Shown: in pieces, positions 35,301-47,198 of the stretch
How the letters are laid out: each line of letters opens with the position of its first letter
Position numbering within the stretch: the stretch's first letter is position 1
Origin: Schistosoma mansoni
Taxonomy: Eukaryota > Platyhelminthes > Trematoda > Strigeidida > Schistosomatidae
Reading direction: 5' to 3'
Length of the DNA: 64,000 nucleotides
NCBI RefSeq assembly: GCF_000237925.1
Contig: NC_031502.1
Location: 52,651,120-52,715,119, forward strand
Made by a program: the position numbers and the translations under genes
The notes under the pieces: generated by a model
Database searches by the model: none
What the model was told of the DNA's origin: nothing
Seen by the model: only the letters and a program-made list of their open reading frames with translations

Positions 35301-38300
35301 TGTTTGTTTGATAAATACCTTTGTAATATCTCTTATCTAGACATTGTTCGTTAGTGTACTTATATACACATTCCTTGATAATTATTGCAATTTCTGACTG
35401 GAATGTTTCCGTTGTTACTCAACAGCACTCGTGATTACTTAAAAAATAGATAGACAACAAACAAACCTATCTAACTTTGTTTGAGACGGTATTAAATAAT
35501 TTAAGGTATTTTGTTAGAGTGGTAGGTTAGGAGATAATTGGCGTTGTGGTCTGGGTTACTTATATCCTTGTTAAGTAGTATATGGTGATGGTCAGACATA
35601 GAATGTATTTTGGCAGAAGGTCGATAAGGAAAAAACCGGAACGAAGCGAAATCGGTATGAAAATACATGAACAATGAAATCAGAGAAGATGAACTGATAT
35701 TTGCAGAATGGACAGTCACGATTGAGACAATTGATTGTTATTTTACAAATTAACTGTTTACTGTATGGTTATCAGACTTTGGTGAGATGGTCTGTCATTT
35801 GAGCTTAAATACATTCGATTGTTCTCACCCGTGCTCTGTTCACTACAGCGTTAGTTATCAGAGTTTATTTCTGACAATCGTTAAGCAATTTACTCTTCTT
35901 TAAAAACTTGAATATATAGATTGGTTACCAACTTAATTCATTAGAATTGCCGCTAAAGTATGTTAGATCACTGATCATTGCTGTTTTGCTATTGATTGCT
36001 TAGTTGATTCAAAAAAAATCACAGTTATACACATGCTGATCAAGTGTGTACCATTGAATCCCAGCTTAGTTTTCAAAATAAATTGTCCCCATCATGAACT
36101 CTGAAAGTATCCAATCCGATCTTTGGCGGAGTCAAGGGCGTATGGTAATGAGAAGATAAAGTGATAGACATCATCAACGTAGAGCTTGGCACAGATATGC
36201 ATTGTCCAAGCTGCCATACCATATTAGCACAACGAGATGAAACTAACAAAATAAACCCAAATAATGTAGTAGCAATGATAAAAAGAAAAACCAAACCTTG
36301 AGAATATGGTCTAAAAAAATATAGTGAAAAGGTAATGTATGAAGAGATACCGGAATTCAAGACTGAAAGAAAGATAAAGAGTGAATGAATCTACACCATT
36401 GTGAAAGGTTCTGAGAGATGTCACCCAAAGTCTTCAATTATTGACCGTGGACATCAACCATGTAGTCTGCATCTGCCACGATAGCTCAGACCAAGTCAAA
36501 GACTCCGTGGACTGATTCCATGAGAAGTCCTGTACTAGAATAAAAATGCTTCCTTTTCCTCCATTGTTTTTTAAGTTATCTATTTAGTCAATTCGTAATG
36601 TAAACCACTGCTGTGAGAGTACTTTTTTGATAACTACCATATGTCTCTAATGCTAAAAACACACACATAGCAAATATATTGAAATACCTTGCTATTTTCT
36701 GAGATAAATACAAAAGACTCCCGAATTATGAATTTGTGAGTTAAAGTGCTTTGGTATTATTCGACCTTCCTTCTTTCAAACGATCATGGTATAAAACGGT
36801 TATATAGAAACATCAAAATGTATCTCTACAGTATATTATAATCAATATCGGTTGAACTGATAAAAAACTATTCCTTAAAAGGTATATCAGTTGAATTAGA
36901 CTAGATTACATTATGGTGATAGTTAATATATTAGGCTGTGTAGTATGCATTTATTCAACAGTTCATACTTTTAATAGATCTCCTTGTGTGATAAAGACCA
37001 TGTAATTATTACCGCTAGTTTTGTTAGAGCAGATATAAAACATGTGACAAGGTTATCAAACTTTATAATTGTGGCATTTATAATTTTATAATATCAGTAA
37101 AGTTACTTTCATATGATAAATTATTGATTCATTAATAGTGAATCTTACTCGACTAAAGTTTACTCAAGATCTAATGGACTACTAATTAATGCAAAAAATA
37201 AATACGTGTGTTCAGAACCTATATTTGGTGCAAAATAAACTTATATTGTGGTGTGTGCTACTTATATCGACATAATTAGTAGTATATAACGCTAGTCAGG
37301 AATAGAATGTCTGGCAGCAGAAGGTCGAGAAGGAAAGAACAGGAACAGAAAGCAATTGGTATAAAAATGCAGGAACATCCAAGTTTGAGACAATTGATTG
37401 ACATTTTGCAAACTAAATATTTACTGCATGGTCCTCAGATTTTAGTAAGATGTTCTGTAATTTTGTGTTCAAATACATCCGATTGTCCCTACTTGTGTTC
37501 TCGTTCACTACAATATCTGTTTATCTTTTCTTCTAATTCGCGTAGATTTGTATTTGTTCTCTTTATACAGTTGTTGCTACTCTATAAATCTGAATTCTAT
37601 ATTTTAACTTTCATCTCATCGCATCTTGATATGATTCAACTTTAAAATATTTTGGCACATGTTGGAATTTGTACCACAATAAGTTCTATTATATTTCATC
37701 AGATATATTGTGATTCTGCCGTTTGCTTACAAGGATTTGTTTGAAGAACTTTTTATAGTCATTTGAAATTTCATTGTTTAATGATCCATCATCTACCCAT
37801 CACTGAATGTGTGTTCTGATTGACCTTACTCAATTAAAAAGATACGAAAATCTGGAACAATTTATATATATATATACATATATATATATATAAACTAGTT
37901 GGGGTAAAACATTGACAATCGTGGTCTACAATCGATTAGATATATAGTTAACTCATGTTTCCAGTTATATGTAGCATGGGAAAAGCAAACGAGTTTAATA
38001 TTCATCTTACCCAAGACTTTGTTCACTACTTTGTAGACTACTTTGTAGTCTTTACTTGTAACTAGTTAGTATTTCAATGTGTTTTCCTATCTTTAGCAAT
38101 ATTCCAGTACTTCTCATGTCTATACAGATAATAACTATCCTTCTTAATTAAAATTTTATCTACAATTAGGAATACAGAAATCGCCTCCTGCAGTACACAT
38201 CAATCGTCATCTTCAAGCGATAAACAAGCTCGAGCTCACCAAATGCGTGTCGATGAGTGTTTATTGTTAAACCATATGTCAAAAGCAGATACTTATGATG

Positions 38301-41300
38301 GTTTAAATACAAAGGTTCAAAAGAATAGTCCTCTAAAGCCTCCAATTACATTGAAACAACTTCTGAACAATAAACTTGTTGATGATGCTCTTCAAACAAC
38401 TGACCCGATTAAAGATAAAGTAAACATAATTAAACGTGTATTTCATATACGTCTGTATGATTGTAGTATTTTACTTTCAATTATTTTTAAATCTACTATT
38501 GTAAAGTTGATTATCTATTCGTCTTCGTGAAACTAGCATTTTTAGTATTTCGTGTAGTGTCGGTTGATATGTTAAGCCTATATACCTTATTCTAGCTTCT
38601 GGACAAGCCAATTCACCTATCCATCATGAGTCATGTTTTGACCTTGTTAATTATTCACTTATCAACTCTGACTGTTTTTATATGAGCGTATGTGTGTGTA
38701 CATTTTTAATCTTATTCGTCACATGTCTGTAATTTATTTTTATCTGACTACAAATATTGATTAATGCTTGATTAAAGCGAGTTGGCTTACCCACCATCTC
38801 CAGTGCGTGTCATTTTGCTTCATCCCTCTGATTTGCTATCCAGATCAATGGGTGTTCAAGATATATGCATTCGAAATCCATTCTCGCATTTGACTTATTT
38901 AACTCCGTTATTAAACAACGCGGATTAGGTCATGTATTACATACGAGGATAGACAGGATATATGTTTTGACAATAGTCATTCGTACGATCTAATTGGAGT
39001 CAGATTTTGACCCCACAAAACTAATACTGTGTCAAGCCTACAAGAGTTATTCTAGCTTGAGTCACATTTTGACCATCTCACTTATTCGCTTATAACCTTG
39101 AATTTTGATATAGGCGTATGTGTGTTCATCCCATACCCTATTCGTCACGTCGTTAGCTTATTTTGTCTGGCTATAAATATGAGTCATGCTTGACTGAGTT
39201 GGCACACTTGCTTTTTCCGGTCTGCATCTCCACTTCGTTACTCTAATTGTCTGTCTGGATGAGTGTGTGTATGAAGTACACATATCCAAAATTCATTCTC
39301 ATATTTGACTTGTTCCATAGTTGAATTCATGAATCAATTGAAGCTACATCACCATGGGAACTACTAAAATCTCCACAAAACCCCTTCTGATAATAACCAT
39401 ATCCACGCTAGTGATTGACTCCAAGAGGTATTTCTTGGAGTTCTAGTGAGTAGCAGTGATCAGTGGAGTTCAACCGGGTCTGTTGTGGGACAGTAACTCA
39501 CTGAAGATAATGGACGGTTGCTCAATTTCATTAACACCGTTGGATGCTGGCAAGCTCAGTGGTCTAGAGGTTAGGCACTCGCGCGCAAGACTGATAGGTC
39601 CTGGGTTCGAATCTCGGGAGGAGTCCCACAGTAGAACGAAACGGCCGTCCAGTGCTCCCAGGTTTTCCATGGTGCTTTAGCTTCAATTTACTCATGAAGT
39701 CAACTATAAAATTACTAAAATCTCCGCAAAACCCCTTCTGTTTATTCTATTCCGTTACTCTCTAACGCAAATTACGTCGATAATTATATACGAGGGGGCA
39801 TGTATATTTCGTCAACATCATCATATGATCGAACCGGAGTCAGGTTAACGGGCCACCAAACATTCTCAGGAATATTTATATACACCGCATCATCAGTATA
39901 CTTTTATTAGCTTCAACGAACTTTTTGTTTTGCTTTCAATCTTTTTATACTGGTTTCTTTGCTCCTGGTTCAACCAACCATTAGTCATATATGAAAAATG
40001 ATCCAAGCGCTTTGGAATTAATACTGTAGCAAAAATTTGAAGCTCAGTTTATTGTTTTCAGTTTCAGAACCAAACTATTGGCGTACGCCTTGTTCTTCGT
40101 ATTTTAGTTTGATGGGAGTTACTGAGCTGGGTTTTCTTAGGAAATTGATTCTTATCATGGGTTCTCCCTTACTATTTTACCGACTTGTACATCTCCACGT
40201 ACTCACCACAAAACTATTAACTTGTTTGTGACTAATTTACATTAAACTAAACTAAACTACAACCTTTCTTTTATTTCGTATCAATTAACTGCAGTTACAG
40301 TAATAACGTTTTGATATTTTGTTATAAGAAAATAATTTTCAAACAATTATATTTAAAAATTCATTTTATAGCAATTAGACAGTATGATAAGACTTGTGTT
40401 TAGTTCTTGAAATCATCTTTAATCCGAAATTTTATTTTGCTCAACATATTGTCTAACTGATTCAACTCTAAATTTATGCTTATCAAAGATTGTGAATCCG
40501 TTAGAACAACTTACGCCTGTCACCCCTCGTGGAGGAGCATAGGCCGCCCACCAGGATTCTCAATCGAACTCTGTCCTGGGCAATCCTTTTCAGTTCCTTC
40601 CAGTTGTTATTCATTCTTTTGATGTCTACTCCCTTGATCTTGCTCTTTTCCGTTTCGCTTCAGGATTCCAAGTTAGGGTTTGCCTCGTGATGTGATGATT
40701 TCTGCAATTTTATGTCATATCCATCTCCATTTAAAACAATTACATTTATATTAATTTATAATTGTAAATCATATCTATTGAATGTAGCCCATTTAAGAAA
40801 ACCACCAATATTCAATCATGAATATTTTCGAAACAATTATCGTTTTTATTCAGTCCAACATTTAAAATAATTAGTACTGAGTTCCAAAGATGGGAAGAAA
40901 GTTAATTGATAAGGTGGTCGGGCTTGCCTATCGTGATGAAGCAATCGAGCTATGCTGGCTGGAACAATCGTTCCTCGAGGTCCTACCATGCCAGACAGGT
41001 CGGTTGAAGAGCGGTGAGACTAAAAGCAGCAAACCCAAGGTCCGAAGGCGAAGTCGTACTGCTGACTGTACAGAGGTGTGACAGCAGTAAGGTGTTTCCT
41101 TCAGACAACCAGCATGACAGCGATGCTGCCTTCCCACAAGGAGGGGTGGGGTTAGAAAAGGTCGACCCTAAAAATGCACACCTCACCTTATCCCACGGAT
41201 ATCCGTCTCCGGCGGTAAGGTTTTTTTGAAGAACGGAGCTAACACAAAAACTACCCACAAAAAGGTCGTGTGTGACCGACCTCAAGCAGTTGTCCCTTGG

Positions 41301-44300
41301 GCACTGCGGTCACGCTCTCAGGTCATTAAGACCACTTCTAACCCAATTTCCTTTTCAGGTACCTCTAGAAGAATCCTTCCACGGTGTGGGCAACCGGGAA
41401 GTGATAACTGCCCTCATACCTCTAACAACACTCAAGACCACTGTATTCATAATCAATCTCCTTCTTCACTTCCTACTATTCCTTCTACCTTGACTTTCAA
41501 CACTAAACTTCCTGTTCCGGTTTCCTCCTCAAGTGTCACCATGGCCAACGATTCTAGTGCGCGAAACGCTGTCCCAGGTCTACTAAAACCTCGCTCCAAA
41601 CTACACATTGGAGCCTTCAACGTACGTACCCTATGCCAAATCGGTCAACAGGCCTCCTTAGCTAAAACTCTAGAATCTCGTACCATTGATGTATGCTGTG
41701 TCTCCGAAACACGCATACAGGATCCCAGTGTGGTCATTCACTTGACCTCACCTCGCCAAAATGGACAGCCGACGAAATACACCCTCCGTGATCTGGCGAC
41801 CCGTGGCTAGTTCTCGCGGACTTGCAGGTGTAGGCAANNNNNNNNNNNNNNNNNNNNNNNNNNNNNNNNNNNNNNNNNNNNNNNNNNNNNNNNNNNNNNN
41901 NNNNNNNNNNNNNNNNNNNNNNNNNNNNNNNNNNNNNNNNNNNNNNNNNNNNNNNNNNNNNNNNNNNNNNNNNNNNNNNNNNNNNNNNNNNNNNNNNNNN
42001 NNNNNNNNNNNNNNNNNNNNNNNNNNNNNNNNNNNNNCTTCCTTATCTTGGGAGTCTGATCAGCCCTAATGGGTTGGTGTCTGACGAAATCTCTGCACGG
42101 ATTCAAAAAGCTCGTTTGGCTTTTGCCAACTTACGTCACCTATGGCGTAGACGAGATATCCGTCTATCAATTAAGGGACGAGTATACTGCGCATCAGTTC
42201 GTTCTGTTCTACTTTACGGCTGTGAAACATGGCCATTAAGAGTAGAAGATACTCGTAGGTTACTAGTATTTGACCACAGATGCCTTAGAAATATCGCTCG
42301 CATCTGCTGGGATAACCGGGTAAGTAATAGTGAGGTTAGACGCAGGGTATTAGGGAACGATGGTAAATCAGTTGATGAGGTTGTGAATCTTCATCGACTG
42401 AAATGGTTGGGCCATGTGTTACGTATGCCTGAACACCGATTACCACGACGCGCTATGATGACTAGTATTGGGGACGGTTGGAAGAGAGTTAGGGGCGGCC
42501 AAACCCAAACATGGCATCAGTGCTTGAAGTCACTAACTTCTAGTCTGAGCCATGTTGGCAGATGCAGACTACTTGGTTGGGGTCCGCGTGACTATCGTAA
42601 CCAATGGTTGGAGACTCTGTGTGACATGGCTCAGAATCGATCACAATGGCGTAGGTGTATACACTCTTTATCTTCCCTTAAACCTTGAGACTAAAATTGC
42701 TTCATATCTCTCTTCCTTCCTATACTATATCCTTATATACAACCTATAATTTATATACTACTACCAACACTAAATTAACTACTATTAATCCGGTGTTGAT
42801 CTTGTTGTGCTAACGAGGTATGGCAACTTGGACCGATGCATAAATGTGCCTGGTCCTACGTTGTAGCTGACTGACTGACTGACTGATAAGGTTATATCAC
42901 CTTGCAACTGAGTTGATGAAGTTGTATTACATATGTTGCAGCACCGCCTAATAGAATCTCACTAAAAGTAATTTCCAAATGGATAAGATTCCTTACATGG
43001 GTATGGCGAATTACTAACTAACTAGATTGAAAAACAGGCAATGATTCCTATACTCTACGAAATATGAATAAAAAATAAACAGATTTACCAATGCTTTGAT
43101 TTTCATTGTTTTTGAGCATCATATAAAATTATTTGTTTGTCCTTTTTTGACTACCCATGTCGTTTTGCTATTTATTTCCATATATCTTTTTTCAGTTTCA
43201 TCATTCAGTGTTATCCCTTTTTGAACGGAACTTTTATATAGCAACTCAGCTGAGGCTTCAACGGACTTTGGTTACATACTTATTATGTTGTATGATTAAT
43301 ACTAAGTATTCTTCATTGTGCCCCCAAATGCCCTGGTACGGCCGAGAGTGGGGAGAGTCTACTCTCCCTCTCGAAATGCTCTCACATGGCCAGCGAATAT
43401 ATAGCCTCTGCCAGGGAAGTCCTACTCACTGCCTTCTCGTGGCGGGGGTGTTGTTTACGAAAGTGAGAGGACGAAAAGCGAATGTCCGGCGCTTTAACCG
43501 GGTTAGTGGACACGGAGGGTCCACCTAGGGGAGTTGGAAAACCCTCATTCCAAACCAATGGTGCACATGGGCTCCAGTATCCTGATGGAACGAATGGCGG
43601 ACGAACCTGTCATTGGTCAACGGCTACCATGGGACTGCATCTCCTCACGATGCTCCACTGCCTTGTGGATAAGACCTTTTGGTCAAAGGCTCGGGGTGTG
43701 GCCCCCTAAGAAAACCACCTGCTTCGGTTTGGGCACCCGGGCAGTATCACAGCCCACACACACAAATAGTGTGGCGCATATGTACCTGGTGTCCTTTTGT
43801 ACCAATATATATGTGTTTAAATAAATAAATAAATAAATAATTCTTCATTGTAATGAGCTTAGAACTAACGTTGTATCGTAAATTATTAGGATAAACATTA
43901 GCCATCTGGAAGCTGTTATCTTTTAGGATAACGGATTCCAGATGTTTCCTTCAGTTTTGAAAATGATACATTTACCAAATATTAACTTAATAATGATATG
44001 AATATACTCATCGATGTCGATCTTCCTGTCCCTAAATTTGTGTAAACTTTTCTTGACTTTTCTTTCCATTTTTAGGTACCTTCATCTATTACCTCCTATA
44101 CACCGATACAACAAACCTCATTGAAAACATCAATAGATCAAAAATTAGCTACATTTTATTCCCGTTCACGGTTACATCATCTTTCTTCATGGGCTAAAGA
44201 TTTACATAGTTTAGTCGAAGAGATGCGTAAGAATCCTGAACACAATTGTGATTTAGGCATGGAATGGTATAGTCAAATTTCAAGTGATTTATCTCTATCA

Positions 44301-46765
44301 ACAAATAACAAAAAAATAATTGAATTACATGCACGATATGTTAATTGTAACAATCCTAATTCTTACCCATTATCTAAACCACAAAAACCTCAAATTATAT
44401 TTCATATTGATATGGATTGTTTCTTCGTATCTGTCAGTCTTCGAAATAGACCAGAACTTGAAGGTAATTATTTTATCATAGAATTATCTATAAGCACTGG
44501 ACGGCGCGAGACTGGTAGGTCCTGGGTTCGGGTCTCGCGTGTGCGAGATCGTGGATGCGCACTGCTGAGGAGTCCCATAATAAAACGAAACGGCCGCCCA
44601 GGGCTCCCAGGTTTTCCATGGTGGTCTAGCTTCAATTGACTCATGATCTCAACTCTATACTCTAAATTATGTTTGAATTTATAGATATATTTTTAAACAA
44701 AATTGTAGTATTAGTCTAATAAACAAAATAATCATAGCATACATTTTTGATGGATTAGATGGATTTAACTCATGGTACTTTAATATTTATAGCTACACAA
44801 ATTTATCTCTTACTCTATGAGTAATATCTATCTATCAAGAACATTTACAATTTCTCAATCTGCGAGTTTACAGGGTTGGTAATACTTTTTCGTTTACTAC
44901 TCTTAGATCTTCAAGTAATGAATGTGGTATTAGATAATGAAAATCTGTTCATTGAATCAATACTTAAGATTTATAAACATTACTGAATATTTCCATTCTT
45001 ATTTATAGTAGTTGATTTCAATAGTGATTTGAACTGGAACCAAATATACATTATTAGTTCCAGAATCAATAATCGTTCTTCACATAGATTTCATGATTCT
45101 TCACATCTGAGGTTGGAGAATATTACAAAACATATTGAACTACTCACTGTGACCAGTTTTATTCAAATGAACTGAAGAATAATAAAAAATTTGTAGCTCA
45201 GTTTTATACTTATAGTTGTGTTGGGATTTCTTGGTTTGACTGTTTTGATTAGGAATTTTTCACTGTCATTTCGAACTACATCATAAAGAAGTGAGCCTTT
45301 TAGATACTCATTGCAGGTCAATCTAAATGTCATGCTTTTGGAAATTTATTGATATTCTTAGAGTTGCATTTATATAGAATATTTAAATGTTTCAGTAAAT
45401 TTATGCAAACATTACCTTCAGATTAACCTAAAACCAATAAAAATTAACACAAATCTAAGTTGTTAATTCATGTGAATGTGATCAATAAATCACACGATCA
45501 GAAGTCAACTTAACAAAACAGTAAACTTGAATCCAAATGCAAATCCTGAGAAAACCACTTATCATAAACAAAGCCTGTTATTATCCCGTGGAGATTTATG
45601 AATGGTAACCTTGAGAACTATTTATGGACCAATATGATATGTATATTTCCTATTGTATAATTGTTAAGTAACTAAACTACTCATATTCGTGTCCATCATA
45701 TTATAAGCTTTATTTTGACCTATAGACTATTATTATAGGATTTGCCATTCTTGAGTTATCCCTAGTCTACTAATTACTGTTCCCCTTATTCACAGCCACA
45801 TTTGGTTAAATCTTGTACAAATGTTGTTTTCTATTTTATGGTACGCTGTGGTCAGTTTGTTTGGTATATAAACCCAATATGTTTGAGAATAATAATTCAT
45901 ATTGCAGAGGCTGTTATTATTGTTCTGGACTTAACTGGCTGGGCTAGGCAGAAAGCAGGACTGATAAGTACTCAAGACTGCTCATACGGCTTTTGTGTAT
46001 TATTGCTCTGATCGATAATTCACTCCTCTGTGATTGGCGGGAATCAGCACATTCATATATTAAATAGGACACAGACGCACTCGGACTTATTCAGTATTTG
46101 CGAAGTGGTTTTAAAAACCCCACTTTTATTCTGCAATGTTGTCCATAATGACAATAAGAGGTTTATGGAAATTAACACCATGATAAGATAGGAATTCCTT
46201 TTTCGTGTGCGATCCAAGTAAAAGAAATTGTTCCAATATTCTCCTTTTCTACAGCGTTAAAAACGAAGCCTTGTTAAGTTGATCTAATATATAAGAAGTT
46301 CAATAGTACACGTATTTCATTAACATGAATGTTTTCTTGATTATTGAGTCAGCAACGGGTACTAGAAAACTACCTTCATTTTACCTATTTCTATTAAAAA
46401 CTTACATTCTTCCTAATTATATCTGTTTTACGGTGGGGATAATCTTAACATCTCATGCATCATTTCTGTACTTAGCGAAATCCATTGGGAACTAAAGAAC
46501 TATCGTAAGAACAACTGAAAGATTTGAGTAGCATTGCAGATCCTTAAATTTACATATCAATATGATGATCTAAGTTATTCAATCAATTTCAACTAAAAAA
46601 ATAGGAAATTTGTAGTAAAATAAGAGAATGATTACCTGGAAAGATTTACCGATCACCAACGAAACTTTGACATGATTGTACAAGTTCCATCAGTCTGCAC
46701 TGATCGTAGTTTGTACTTTCTAATTAATGTTTGAAAAGCGTAAATTGTGTAAGTTGAAATCACTA

Positions 46766-46802
<37 letters not shown>

Positions 46803-47154
46803 CTCTAAAAGAATCTCACCATGTTTTGTTATAAACGGTACTAGTATATGATGTAATTGAATCAATCTGATCTTCGAATTAATATATTTTACTGAAACTT
46901 GGGAAATGTGGAAAATTATATTCATCGTGACTTTCCAACTATTTTTTCGATTGATATACTTCTCGTATTTTTTTAATATTAGACAAGCCAATTGCTATTA
47001 CACATGCGAAAAGCTCACGTGGTTCAGTTAACGACATTAGAAGTAGTAATAAGTAAGTAGTGTTCTGAATCCTAATTAATTTCCTAGTTAATTTCGTCAT
47101 ATAATTTGTTCTCTTCACCTATTTTCCACTGACTGATAGGAAGTCAGTCAGTTA

Positions 47155-47198
<44 letters not shown>

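Larger units (their letters stand above)
40905..42892 (+). mobile_element. Second RTE-like LINE family, near both ends, with assembly gap
   Basis: 5' leader 40916-41520 (homologous to 12190-12850). The start of an endonuclease frame at ~41540-41810 reads '[20 protein letters not shown]' and '[12 protein letters not shown]'. A 200-N gap follows at 41838-42037, then the RT C-terminal region 42038-42688 ('[20 protein letters not shown]', '[20 protein letters not shown]') and a 3' UTR ending in (CTGA)n at ~42866-42887. 'tgataaggt' occurs at both outer edges (40907-40915, 42884-42892), a possible 9-bp duplication, though part may belong to the element. Either ~2 kb is hidden in the gap or the copy is internally deleted. 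In REV1 intron 6. Confidence 0.8.

Noticed and set aside
43157-43528. 123-aa plus-strand protein
   Set aside because: The frame crosses the insertion border of the (AAAT)n retroposon at 43320, so it is a chance fusion of intron and element.
46653-46991. 112-codon minus-strand open frame with Tyr-Ile repeats
   Set aside because: The repeats come from the (AT)15 microsatellite, and the frame overlaps REV1 exon 8 acceptor sequence antisense.
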